Below are positions 45,421-54,254 of a stretch of DNA of 64,000 nt, one piece after another. This DNA comes from Vibrio navarrensis (GTDB lineage: Bacteria > Pseudomonadota > Gammaproteobacteria > Enterobacterales > Vibrionaceae): NCBI RefSeq assembly GCF_015767675.1, contig NZ_CP065217.1:682001-746000 (forward strand), read 5' to 3'. Positions within the stretch are counted from its first letter, which is position 1; the number at the start of each line of letters is the position of its first letter. A model generated the notes under the pieces. That model saw only the letters and a program-made list of their open reading frames with translations, had not been told where the DNA came from and ran no database searches. The position numbers and the translations under genes were made by a program.

Positions 45421-46306
45421 ATGGCTAGGTCTGTTACTCGCTTTGGTAAGCCTGCCGAGTGCCGCGAGCCTCAATGTGTTTGTTTGTCAGCCGGATTGGG
45501 CTGATTTGGTGCTCAAACATGCCCCGCAGGCGCACATTTATTCCGCAACCACCGCAATGCAAGATCCCCATTATGTTCAAGCAAGACCGTCGTTGATTGC
45601 GAAAATGCGCAGTGCCGATCTGGTAGTGTGCTCTGGGGCGGAACTGGAGATCGGCTGGTTGCCCGAATTACAGAGACAGAGCCGAAATGCCAAGGTGCAA
45701 AGCGGTCAAGCTGGATTGTTTTGGGTGAGTGATTACGTGGCCTTGTTGGATGAGCATGAGCATGTCGATCGTTCGATGGGCGATGTTCACGCGCACGGCA
45801 ATCCTCATGTGCAATTTGCCGTCGCCGATATGGAGAATGTGTCACGTGCGTTAGTGGAGCGTTTAGTGCGCATCGATCCGAAAAATCAAGCGCTTTATAA
45901 AGGAATGGGGGTACGGTTTCGCGCCGATTGGCAAAAGCGCCTTGAGGTTTGGCGTGAAAAAGCCAAGCGGCTGCAAGATATAAAAGTAGTGGGATACCAT
46001 CAGACACATCGTTATCTGTTTGCTTGGTTAGGCGTCGAGCAAGTAGCCGATTTGGAGCCCAAACCAGGCTTACCACCCACGTTGTCGCATCTTCATCAGC
46101 TTAGTCAGCTCGATTTAAGTCAAGCCGACGCTATCGTCTACTCAAGTCATCAACCCGTCGACGCCGCGAACTGGTTAGCCGAGCGCAGCCATTTGCCCGT
46201 CCTCCAGCTGGCGCAAAGTGTTGGTGGTCGAAAAAACACCCACACGTTAGCCGAGCTGATAGACGATAGCATAGAGCAATTGATTAGCCTGAGAGCGGTG
46301 CCATGA
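45404..46306 (+). CDS. Zinc ABC transporter substrate-binding protein
   Basis: 300 residues from the ATG at 45404, with GGAG 6 nt upstream. Signal peptide MHMRFKWLGLLLALVSLPSA. It is a cluster A-I (ZnuA/TroA-type) binding protein: DPHYVQARPS, a metal-site His in GNPHVQFAVADM and in VGYHQTHRYL, and a His/Asp-bearing loop DEHEHVDRSMGDVHAHG that could gather zinc. It delivers metal to the permease, whose gene overlaps by 4 nt. Confidence 0.9.
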   Translation: MHMRFKWLGLLLALVSLPSAASLNVFVCQPDWADLVLKHAPQAHIYSATTAMQDPHYVQARPSLIAKMRSADLVVCSGAELEIGWLPELQRQSRNAKVQSGQAGLFWVSDYVALLDEHEHVDRSMGDVHAHGNPHVQFAVADMENVSRALVERLVRIDPKNQALYKGMGVRFRADWQKRLEVWREKAKRLQDIKVVGYHQTHRYLFAWLGVEQVADLEPKPGLPPTLSHLHQLSQLDLSQADAIVYSSHQPVDAANWLAERSHLPVLQLAQSVGGRKNTHTLAELIDDSIEQLISLRAVP

Positions 46307-47085
46307 ACCATTACGCTTGGCTACTCGCGCCAGTCACCATCGGTGTATTGGCACTGGTATGCAACATCATTTTGGGCCGACAAGTTTTACAGCGCGGCGT
46401 GGTGTTTATTGATCTGGCGATGGCGCAGATATCGGCACTGGCAATGATCACGATTGAGCTTTACGCGGGCTTTGAGTCCAATCTGCTTAGCAAAGTGTTG
46501 GCTTCCTATCTGCTTACCTTACCTGCTGCTGGAGTGCTGATCTTTATCGAGCGGCGAGCGATAGCGCATTTGGAAGCCTTGATTGGCTTACTCTATGTGA
46601 TTGCAGCTTGCCTAGCGGTAAATGTGGTTAGCGTTCAAGCGCATGGCAAGGAACTGATCGACTCGCTACTCAACGGACGCCTTTTATGGGCTGATGGTCG
46701 AGATATTGGATGTGTTGCCTTAGTCACCTTGATTTTGCTTTGGATCCAATCTCAGCGCCGCCGCTGGCTTACAGGGCCTGCCTTTTACATCTTGTTTGCC
46801 TTGGCCGTTCCGCCCTTAGTGATCAACTTAGGGGTTTATCTTGAATTTGCCGCCCTAATTATGCCCGCCTTGTTTGCCCTATTGTTCAAACCTCGACGAT
46901 ATTGGTGGGCTTCACTGGGGCTTGGGTTACTTGGCGGAGGCGGCGGTTTCTTGCTCTCTTTGTATTGGGATTACCCCGTCGGGCCAAGTGTCGTTATCAC
47001 CATGGCTGTGTTTGCGATGGTTGGCGTGGCGCTGCGCCAGATAAGTCTTTGTCTATCGGTTCGAACAGAATCAACCAGCCCGTGA
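46303..47085 (+). CDS. Metal ABC transporter permease (ZnuB/TroC type)
   Basis: 260 residues with about eight membrane segments. GVVFIDLAMAQISALAM is the conserved start of ABC-3 permeases and LEALIGLLYVIAACLAVNVV follows. The start overlaps the binding-protein stop (ATGA). No ATP-binding subunit gene lies on either side: dnaK follows downstream, and the divergent gene is the AztD-like lipoprotein. It must borrow an ATPase such as ZnuC from elsewhere, or the transporter is incomplete. Confidence 0.88.
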   Translation: MNHYAWLLAPVTIGVLALVCNIILGRQVLQRGVVFIDLAMAQISALAMITIELYAGFESNLLSKVLASYLLTLPAAGVLIFIERRAIAHLEALIGLLYVIAACLAVNVVSVQAHGKELIDSLLNGRLLWADGRDIGCVALVTLILLWIQSQRRRWLTGPAFYILFALAVPPLVINLGVYLEFAALIMPALFALLFKPRRYWWASLGLGLLGGGGGFLLSLYWDYPVGPSVVITMAVFAMVGVALRQISLCLSVRTESTSP

Positions 47086-47177
47086 TAAGTACGGCCTCTT
47101 GGGCGACGCCAAACCGTGCTTTTATGTGCTCTTTTCGTAGGAGACTTAAAAAAAAACGCACATTTTTCGTATTTCCC

Positions 47178-47202
47178 CTTGAAAAGGACTTTGGTGCCCT
47201 TA
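47178..47202 (+). promoter_or_regulatory. Sigma-32 promoter of dnaK
   Basis: CTTGAAA (47178-47184) is followed after 12 nt by CCCTTATTT (from 47197), matching the RpoH pattern. The dnaK start is about 125 nt downstream. Confidence 0.8.
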
Positions 47203-47327
47203 TTTAAGGGGCATACGAGAAACAAACATACCAGTTTTTGTTTGTGAGCGGGGGTTGAAACCCGATTCTCCATCCCCACATTATGGGTATAGCAAAACGA
47301 ACATCGAATTTATTTGGAGATAGCCAG

Positions 47328-49238
47328 ATGGGTAAAATCATTGGTATTGACTTAGGTACTACTAACTCTTGTGTTGCTGTATTAGACGGCGACAAGCCAC
47401 GCGTAATTGAAAACGCAGAAGGTGAGCGTACAACCCCTTCCGTTATTGCATACACCGATGGCGAGACTCTGGTTGGTCAACCTGCGAAACGTCAAGCAGT
47501 TACAAACCCAGAAAACACGCTATTTGCAATCAAGCGTCTGATTGGTCGTCGTTTTGAAGACGAAGAAGTTCAGCGCGACATCGAAATCATGCCTTACAAA
47601 ATCGTTAAGGCTGACAACGGTGATGCTTGGGTTGAAGCAAAAGGCCAAAAAATGGCTGCGCCGCAAATTTCTGCAGAAGTTCTGAAGAAAATGAAGAAAA
47701 CTGCAGAAGACTTCCTGGGTGAACCAGTAACAGGTGCGGTTATCACAGTTCCTGCTTACTTCAACGATGCGCAGCGCCAAGCAACTAAAGATGCAGGCCG
47801 TATCGCGGGTCTGGAAGTGAAACGTATCATCAACGAACCAACGGCAGCAGCACTAGCCTACGGTCTAGACAAGCAAGGCGGCGACCGTACTATCGCGGTT
47901 TACGACCTAGGTGGCGGTACGTTTGATATCTCAATCATCGAAATCGATGAAGTGGAAGGCGAGAAAACCTTCGAAGTTCTAGCAACCAACGGTGACACTC
48001 ACCTTGGCGGTGAAGACTTTGATAACCGTCTGATCAACTACCTAGTGGCTGAATTCAAGAAAGAGCAAGGCATCGATCTGAAGAAAGATCCTCTCGCGAT
48101 GCAACGTGTAAAAGAAGCGGCTGAAAAAGCGAAAATTGAGCTTTCCTCAACCACTCAAACCGACGTAAACCTACCGTACGTAACGGCGGATGCGACGGGA
48201 CCTAAGCACATGAACATCAAGGTGACACGTGCGAAACTAGAATCGCTGGTTGAAGATCTTGTACAACGTTCACTTGAGCCACTAAAAGTTGCACTAGCAG
48301 ACGCAGATCTATCGGTAGGTGACATTACAGACGTGATCCTTGTTGGTGGTCAAACACGTATGCCAATGGTTCAAGCGAAAGTAACAGAGTTCTTTGGTAA
48401 AGAACCTCGTCGCGATGTAAACCCAGATGAAGCGGTTGCGGTGGGTGCAGCTGTTCAAGGCGGCGTACTGGCTGGCGAAGTTAAAGACGTACTGCTACTG
48501 GACGTAACGCCACTGTCTCTCGGTATCGAAACCATGGGCGGCGTTATGACCAAGCTGGTTGAGAAGAACACCACTATCCCAACCAAAGCGAACCAAGTGT
48601 TCTCGACAGCAGAAGATAACCAAAGTGCGGTAACGATTCACGTGCTACAAGGTGAGCGTAAGCAAGCGATGTACAACAAATCGCTTGGTCAGTTTAACCT
48701 TGAGGGTATCAACGCTGCGCCACGCGGTATGCCACAAATCGAAGTTACTTTTGACCTCGATGCAGACGGCATCCTGCACGTATCAGCGAAAGATAAGCAA
48801 ACGGGCAAAGAGCAGAAGATCACCATCCAAGCTTCTGGCGGTCTGAGCGATGCTGAAATTGAGAAAATGGTTCAAGAAGCAGAAGCAAACAAAGAAGCGG
48901 ACAAGAAGTTCGAAGAGCTAGCTACTGCACGTAACCAAGCTGACCAGATCATTCACGGTACTCGTAAACAAGTGGAAGAAGCGGGTGAAGCCCTTCCAGC
49001 AGACGAGAAAGCGAAGATCGAAACGGCAATCGAAGAACTTGAGCAAGCTCGCAAAGGCGAAGATAAAGAAGCGATCGAAGCGAAAATCCAAGCACTGATG
49101 GCGGCGGCTCAAAAGCTGATGGAAATTGCTCAGCAGCAGGCTCAAGCACAACAAGGCTCAGCGGATGCTGGTGCTAAGTCTCAAGACGACGACGTTGTTG
49201 ATGCTGAGTTTGAAGAAGTCAAAGACGACAAGAAATAA
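47328..49238 (+). CDS. dnaK: Chaperone DnaK (Hsp70)
   Basis: 636 residues from the ATG at 47328 ([18 protein letters not shown]); the Met at 47283 is an upstream extension. Hsp70 signatures are IDLGTTNS, the phosphate-2 block [15 protein letters not shown] and [15 protein letters not shown] substrate-binding domain and helical lid follow, ending in the acidic [14 protein letters not shown]. It folds and disaggregates proteins with DnaJ and GrpE. A heat-shock promoter precedes it. Confidence 0.98.
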   Translation: MGKIIGIDLGTTNSCVAVLDGDKPRVIENAEGERTTPSVIAYTDGETLVGQPAKRQAVTNPENTLFAIKRLIGRRFEDEEVQRDIEIMPYKIVKADNGDAWVEAKGQKMAAPQISAEVLKKMKKTAEDFLGEPVTGAVITVPAYFNDAQRQATKDAGRIAGLEVKRIINEPTAAALAYGLDKQGGDRTIAVYDLGGGTFDISIIEIDEVEGEKTFEVLATNGDTHLGGEDFDNRLINYLVAEFKKEQGIDLKKDPLAMQRVKEAAEKAKIELSSTTQTDVNLPYVTADATGPKHMNIKVTRAKLESLVEDLVQRSLEPLKVALADADLSVGDITDVILVGGQTRMPMVQAKVTEFFGKEPRRDVNPDEAVAVGAAVQGGVLAGEVKDVLLLDVTPLSLGIETMGGVMTKLVEKNTTIPTKANQVFSTAEDNQSAVTIHVLQGERKQAMYNKSLGQFNLEGINAAPRGMPQIEVTFDLDADGILHVSAKDKQTGKEQKITIQASGGLSDAEIEKMVQEAEANKEADKKFEELATARNQADQIIHGTRKQVEEAGEALPADEKAKIETAIEELEQARKGEDKEAIEAKIQALMAAAQKLMEIAQQQAQAQQGSADAGAKSQDDDVVDAEFEEVKDDKK

Positions 49239-49248
49239 TCTTGTTTAA

Positions 49249-49318
49249 CCAGATGGCTAAGGCCATCTGGTACTTAACTTCCTGTTTGCGGGCGTTTGGG
49301 GTAACTCTTACGCCCGCA
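49249..49318 (+). promoter_or_regulatory. Two tandem hairpins between dnaK and dnaJ
   Basis: CCAGATGGC/GCCATCTGG (49249-49257 and 49262-49270) and TGCGGGCGT/ACGCCCGCA (49287-49295 and 49310-49318) are both perfect 9-bp stems without a T-run. They could attenuate, process or stabilise the dnaK-dnaJ transcript and so lower dnaJ output. Confidence 0.6.
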
Positions 49319-49437
49319 AGTTTGTACAAAATTGTGTGCTTATAGATAAAGGGTAGTCATCGTTTCGAACCTTTATCTATATCGATACAAACACCAGGCT
49401 TAGTGCCGTTTGCAGTAAATAATTGGTGACGAAGAAC

Positions 49438-50583
49438 ATGTCAAAACGTGATTTTTACGAAGTATTAGGCGTTGGCCGTGATGCCTCTGAACGCGACATC
49501 AAAAAGGCGTATAAGCGTCTGGCGATGAAATTCCATCCAGACCGTAACCAGGGTGACGATTCAGCGTCGGATAAGTTTAAAGAAGTAAAAGAAGCGTACG
49601 AGATTCTGACTGATCCGCAGAAGAAAGCGGCCTATGACCAATATGGTCATGCTGCCTTTGAGCAAGGTGGCGGCGGCTTCGGCGGCGGTGGTTTTGGCGG
49701 GGGCGGCGCGGATTTTGGCGACATCTTTGGCGACGTGTTTGGCGACATCTTTGGTGGTGGTCGCCGTGGTGGTGGTCCTCGTGCTCAACGTGGTGCCGAC
49801 CTGCGTTATAATATGGAGTTGTCCCTAGAGGAAGCGGTGCGTGGCGTTTCAAAAGAGATCGAAGTGCCCACCTTGGTACACTGTGACTCGTGTGACGGTA
49901 GCGGTGCGAAGAAAGGCACCTCGGCAGAAACCTGTGGGACTTGTCATGGCCACGGCCAAGTGCAAATGCGTCAAGGCTTCTTTGCCGTGCAGCAAACCTG
50001 TCCTACCTGCCATGGTAAAGGCAAGATCATCAAAGACCCATGTAATGTTTGCCACGGCCAAGGTCGTAAGCATAAGAAGAAAACGCTCAATGTGAAAATT
50101 CCTGCCGGGGTCGACACAGGCGATCGTATTCGTCTCTCCGGCGAAGGCGAAGCGGGAGAAATGGGCGCTCCAGCAGGTGATTTGTACGTACAAGTTCATG
50201 TCAAAGAACACCATATCTTTGAACGTGATGGCAACAACCTTTACTGTGAAGTGCCAGTGAGCTTTGCGATGGCGGCATTGGGTGGCGAAGTCGAAGTGCC
50301 AACACTCGACGGTCGCGTGAGCTTAAAAGTGCCAAGCGAAACGCAAACAGGGCGTATGTTCCGCATGCGCGGCAAAGGCGTCAAAGGTGTTCGCGGCGGT
50401 GCCATCGGCGATCTGATCGTTAAGCTTGTGGTTGAAACGCCAGTCAACCTCAGTGCTCGTCAAAAAGAACTTTTGAAAGAGTTTGAGGAATCTTGCGGCG
50501 GCGAAGCGGCGACTAAGCATAAGCCAAAATCGGAAGGTTTCTTTAACGGCGTGAAGAAGTTCTTTGACGATCTCACTAGCTAG
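49438..50583 (+). CDS. dnaJ: Co-chaperone DnaJ (Hsp40)
   Basis: 381 residues from the ATG at 49438. The J-domain with HPD is in [11 protein letters not shown], followed by a Gly/Phe-rich linker (residues about 75-120). Four zinc-binding CxxCxGxG repeats follow: [24 protein letters not shown] and [10 protein letters not shown]-terminal substrate-binding domain comes last. It stimulates DnaK ATPase. It is 199 nt downstream of dnaK with paired hairpins between them and a bidirectional terminator after it. Confidence 0.98.
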   Translation: MSKRDFYEVLGVGRDASERDIKKAYKRLAMKFHPDRNQGDDSASDKFKEVKEAYEILTDPQKKAAYDQYGHAAFEQGGGGFGGGGFGGGGADFGDIFGDVFGDIFGGGRRGGGPRAQRGADLRYNMELSLEEAVRGVSKEIEVPTLVHCDSCDGSGAKKGTSAETCGTCHGHGQVQMRQGFFAVQQTCPTCHGKGKIIKDPCNVCHGQGRKHKKKTLNVKIPAGVDTGDRIRLSGEGEAGEMGAPAGDLYVQVHVKEHHIFERDGNNLYCEVPVSFAMAALGGEVEVPTLDGRVSLKVPSETQTGRMFRMRGKGVKGVRGGAIGDLIVKLVVETPVNLSARQKELLKEFEESCGGEAATKHKPKSEGFFNGVKKFFDDLTS

Positions 50584-50603
50584 TTCATAGCGCTTTCTAA
50601 GCT

Positions 50604-50640
50604 AAAAAGCCCGTTTGGTGTTGCCAAACGGGCTTTTTAC
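50604..50640. terminator. Bidirectional terminator between dnaJ and the pilin gene
   Basis: AAAAAGCCCGTTTGG (50604-50618) pairs with CCAAACGGGCTTTTT (50624-50638), with T-runs on both strands. Confidence 0.9.
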
Positions 50641-50647
50641 TTTCTTG

Positions 50648-51088
50648 CTACCAACACGCCGCTGGTTTCGCGGTGTTGGTGGAATCGAGCGTCATTTTCT
50701 TCACCGTTTCATTGGCTAGGCATGGGTCGTTGTTTTGACCTTTAGTGGTTTTTGCTGTCGCGGTAATGGTGTACGACATGGTTGCGGAACTGGCAACAGA
50801 AAACTCATATCGCTCCGCGATAGAGTCACAAATTATGCAATTGCCGCCGGAAATAATCTGCGACCATTGGTAACCACCGTTATAACTTCGTTCCAATTCT
50901 AACTGTATTTTAGCCATATCCGCTTTTGCCACCGTTCGATGCGACTCAATAACGTACTTGCTATAACTTGGATAGCTAATGGCGGCTAAGATGCCGACGA
51001 CCACAACCACAATCATTATTTCGATCAATGTCATGCCTTTGTGTTGAACAGTGATTGGGTTACAAAAATTTCTTCGAATCATTTCCAT
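50648..51088 (-). CDS. pilE: Type IV pilin-like protein (PilE type)
   Basis: 146 residues. HKG|MTLIEIMIVVVVVGILAA is a prepilin leader and N-methylation helix with the peptidase cleavage after Gly18, and Met instead of the usual Phe at position +1. The globular part has a Cys pair (CIIC) and a closing ACW disulfide loop. It faces away from four more minor pilin genes, the arrangement found next to dnaJ in V. cholerae. It is probably a pilus tip or minor subunit in DNA-uptake or twitching pili (inference). Confidence 0.85.
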   Translation of the reverse strand: MEMIRRNFCNPITVQHKGMTLIEIMIVVVVVGILAAISYPSYSKYVIESHRTVAKADMAKIQLELERSYNGGYQWSQIISGGNCIICDSIAERYEFSVASSATMSYTITATAKTTKGQNNDPCLANETVKKMTLDSTNTAKPAACW

Positions 51089-51183
51089 ACTTCTCTTCTA
51101 AGCTCTGCACTATTTTTGATAGCTGTTAGCATCTATGCAAGTTGATTCATTATTATCTCGCTGTTTGCAAAGGATTTTGGGAA

Positions 51184-51696
51184 ATGCATCGCGGCTTTAC
51201 ACTCTTGGAGCTCTTAATTACGGTTGTGGTTTTAACTGTATTGTTACTTTTTGCATCACCTAATTTTTCAAAAGTGAGTCAGCAAACAAAAGCAGTTAAC
51301 TTAGCCAATGAAATACATGGTTTTCTTATTCAAGCGAAATCAGAGGCAGTGCTTCGTAACCAAGATTTGTGGGTGCATATCGATGGACTTCCTGCATCGG
51401 ATGGAAAATGGACCTTATCTCTCTCTACGGCTTCTTCCTCTTCAGCTGTAAGCAGTGCCAATACCTTGGCTGTCTTTGATGGTCGCCGATATCGCAATGT
51501 ATGGGTTTCCAATACAGGTACACTCAATACTCTTGAGTTTGATCATGTGATGGGTAATCCCCTAGAAGCGGGCAATATCACGATTAAACTATCAGAAACG
51601 GATCAGAAACCGATTAAAGTCGTGGTCCATAACCGAGCTGGTCGTATCAAGCTCTGCACTGTAAGCGAGGCAATGTATGGCTTTGAAAAGTGTTAA
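51184..51696 (+). CDS. fimT: Minor pilin FimT/GspH-like
   Basis: 170 residues from the ATG at 51184; an upstream Met at 51142 would give an overlong leader. MHRG|FTLLELLITVVVLTVLLLFA is a prepilin leader with Phe+1 and Glu+5. The globular part fits the GspH/FimT domain (FLIQAKSEAVLRNQDLWVHI). It is the first gene of the four-gene minor pilin operon and overlaps the next by 20 nt. FimT-like proteins bind DNA at pilus tips during uptake in some species. Confidence 0.88.
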   Translation: MHRGFTLLELLITVVVLTVLLLFASPNFSKVSQQTKAVNLANEIHGFLIQAKSEAVLRNQDLWVHIDGLPASDGKWTLSLSTASSSSAVSSANTLAVFDGRRYRNVWVSNTGTLNTLEFDHVMGNPLEAGNITIKLSETDQKPIKVVVHNRAGRIKLCTVSEAMYGFEKC

Positions 51697-52267
51697 GCAA
51701 CTTGGAAGCTCGCTAGTTGAGTTTATGATCGCGGCATTACTAGGAGGAATGGCCCTGACTATTGTTGGCTCTGTTTTTCTCTCCAATCAAAAATCTGCTG
51801 CTCAACGCAGCAAAGAAATCATGCTTCTTCAGCAAATGAACAGCGTGATGCAGCAAATTAAAGAGGATATTCAGCGAGCGGGGTTCGATGGTATAGCAAC
51901 AAACTCAATGATGCTTTCTGGTTCAACCACCGTACTTTACCAGCAATCAAATGCGATTGGTTATGTTTATCGGAAAACATCGAGTCAAACAAGTAATACT
52001 ATCTATAGACTAAATAGTGGCATGTTGGAATATTGTCAAAATGACTCTTCGTTACCTATAAAAGTTGTATCCGCTGCTAAAGGTTGTTTCGATCTATTTG
52101 ATCCTAAACAGATTAAAGTGACTCAGTTTGATATTAATAAAAAAGTATTGTTGGGTGATTCAGCAGAAAGTGCATTTGTTACTATTTCTATGAAGGCTCA
52201 ATTAAAAAAAGACTCATCGGTTTCTCATGCGATGTCATTACAAGTTCAACAAAGGAATTGGCAATGA
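51677..52267 (+). CDS. pilW: Minor pilin PilW-like
   Basis: 196 residues. KQLGSSLVEFMIAALLGGMAL is a prepilin-type leader, but the residue after the likely cleavage Gly is Ser rather than Phe, with Glu+5 retained. Conserved QMNSVMQQIKEDIQRAGFDG follows, the PilW block. The start lies 20 nt inside fimT and the stop overlaps pilX (ATGA). It forms part of the priming complex at the pilus tip. Low GC compared with dnaK/dnaJ. Confidence 0.85.
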   Translation: MALKSVKQLGSSLVEFMIAALLGGMALTIVGSVFLSNQKSAAQRSKEIMLLQQMNSVMQQIKEDIQRAGFDGIATNSMMLSGSTTVLYQQSNAIGYVYRKTSSQTSNTIYRLNSGMLEYCQNDSSLPIKVVSAAKGCFDLFDPKQIKVTQFDINKKVLLGDSAESAFVTISMKAQLKKDSSVSHAMSLQVQQRNWQ

Positions 52268-53574
52268 TGCGTCAATATCAACAAGGGGTAGCAACATTAT
52301 TAATCACATCGATATTGCTTTCGGTCGCTTTAGTGATCACTTTGGGCTCCTATAAAACGCTGTTTTACCAAATTAAGCGAGCACAAAATGAAGTCAAGTC
52401 AAGGCAAGAGCACTGGCTTGCAGAGGGGGGATTGGAGTGTTTGTTTACCTATGTGAAAGAAGACGTATCGAGAATTGCATCTGTAATTCCTGACGATCAC
52501 ACTGAACTAGATGCTATTTGTAAAAATTCATTAAAACTCAAAAAATTATATGTATCAGATTTAGGTGGCTCAGCCTATAGAATTCACGCTAAAACGCAAA
52601 ATGATTGGTCAAATTTAGAGAAAATCTTCTCTAGGTCTACAAGCACAGGAAAAGGGGCGATACAAACCACCTCAAGGCTCACTACTTTTGGGCAATTGAA
52701 CGTAAAGCCAGATGCCAATGGAGCTCCCAATGCAGATGGTAAATATGAATGCGTGTCAATTACGTACAAATACAGCTATACCATCAAAGCTCCGTCATCG
52801 GAGAGCAAATATATAACTCAAGGAATAGACGAAAATGCTTTGTATGCAGGCTCTCCGGCTGGAGATTGTACTTCAAACACGACAACGAATGTTACTGTGG
52901 AAAAGGGAACATCAATTACAAAAACGGACAAACCAGAAACCTCTAATTCAAGCTTAAAAGATGATTTTGTCTACAATTCGGATGCGGATCCTTTTAATTC
53001 ATTCTTTGGCTACAAAAAAACACCAGAAAATATTGCTAAAGTAAAATCATCCTTTCCTGAAGCGGGCAGAATAAATATTACCGATGCAAAGAATTGCAAA
53101 AAAGTTATTGAAGATGCGTTTAAGAATGTCGACCAAGTTTGGATAACAGGTAATTGTGCAATTAACGGAAATTTAGTCATTCAAGGTAGCCATGAGAAAT
53201 ATACCTTAGTCATTCAAGATGGGATTTTTATTAACACAGGCGCAACGAAATTTGGAGGAACACTATTTCATTTAGTCGATAAAACAAAACCACAATTTAT
53301 CCCAGAAAATTTGAAAAATTATTGGGATAGTCTGTTTGCTACATCCGACGGAGCCCCAACTGATTTTACAATTGGTAAACAATATACAGATTTAAACCAA
53401 ACAGTCTATGTTGATGCTGGCTCTTTTTACGCAGTTGGTGGATATGGATTTGATAGTGATGGCTTAGGTGTTTCTATCGCAGGTTCAATGAATTTGACAT
53501 TTGACTCAAGAAAAAGACCGACCTCTATTTCTAATAATATTCAATGGCAAGAAGGAAGCTGGAATGCACAATAA
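52264..53574 (+). CDS. pilX: Large PilX-like minor pilin (436 aa)
   Basis: Start at 52264 by ATGA overlap. QQGVATLLITSILLSVALVI is a PilX-type N-terminal helix without a classical GFxxxE, then LAEGGLECLFTYVKED with the conserved Glu/Cys pattern. Most PilX are about 200 residues. Here a second domain of about 250 residues follows: a Ser/Thr-rich linker, then VWITGNCAINGNLVIQG with a beta-helix feel, ending in QEGSWNAQ. It is strongly AT-rich and probably varies between strains. Confidence 0.8.
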   Translation: MMRQYQQGVATLLITSILLSVALVITLGSYKTLFYQIKRAQNEVKSRQEHWLAEGGLECLFTYVKEDVSRIASVIPDDHTELDAICKNSLKLKKLYVSDLGGSAYRIHAKTQNDWSNLEKIFSRSTSTGKGAIQTTSRLTTFGQLNVKPDANGAPNADGKYECVSITYKYSYTIKAPSSESKYITQGIDENALYAGSPAGDCTSNTTTNVTVEKGTSITKTDKPETSNSSLKDDFVYNSDADPFNSFFGYKKTPENIAKVKSSFPEAGRINITDAKNCKKVIEDAFKNVDQVWITGNCAINGNLVIQGSHEKYTLVIQDGIFINTGATKFGGTLFHLVDKTKPQFIPENLKNYWDSLFATSDGAPTDFTIGKQYTDLNQTVYVDAGSFYAVGGYGFDSDGLGVSIAGSMNLTFDSRKRPTSISNNIQWQEGSWNAQ

Positions 53575-53980
53575 ACAACGTGGCTTTAGTTTATTGGAAG
53601 TGATGATTTCTTTTGTGCTGATTGGTATTGGTGCTCTGGGTTTAGTCAAACTTCAGGTTTACATCGAACAAAAAGCCGACTACGCCATTCAGAGTATTGA
53701 GGCTCTTAACTTAGCCGAGCAAAAGTTAGAATGGTTCCGCACTCGTGGTGCAACTGCATCTTCGGCAATTACAGTGGCCAACTTTGCCGATGATATCGTG
53801 GCAGGCTCGGATGCGTCTCATCCTCCTTATACAGTGACTTGGAGCGTCCCCGCCACCGCTCTCTCTGGGGCATTGAAAACTATTCATATTCAAACCACTT
53901 GGACCGATCGCCTTGGTTATCCCCAGTCTGTTGAGCTCAAAACCATGATTTCCAAATACAGCGAGTTTGATACGCACTAA
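53564..53980 (+). CDS. pilV: Minor pilin PilV-like
   Basis: 138 residues from the ATG at 53564, overlapping the pilX stop by 11 nt. KQRG|FSLLEVMISFVLIGIGALG is a textbook prepilin leader, followed by LNLAEQKLEWFRTRGAT, the PilV motif. It is the last gene of the operon; 271 nt follow before the next start with no gene and no clear terminator. Confidence 0.88.
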   Translation: MHNKQRGFSLLEVMISFVLIGIGALGLVKLQVYIEQKADYAIQSIEALNLAEQKLEWFRTRGATASSAITVANFADDIVAGSDASHPPYTVTWSVPATALSGALKTIHIQTTWTDRLGYPQSVELKTMISKYSEFDTH

Positions 53981-54254
53981 ATTGCTTTTCGCTGCTTTCT
54001 GTCTTGGTTGCAGAAAAAAATAACCACAATGTATTAAAAATTGGTGCTTACTTTGTTGCATTTTCGCGGTTGGGGATGTTAGTGAATTGTTTTTGCTGAT
54101 CGCATTTTTTGCAAAATATGTCTCCGAATATGGAAAAATTGACGGAATCTTGTGCTTTTGATTTGCGCTTTTAATAGAATATGACGTTGAAAAAAGGCGA
54201 AAACGATAAGTTATATTCGTCTGACACAGCAACATCATTGATTATGGAGTTACC

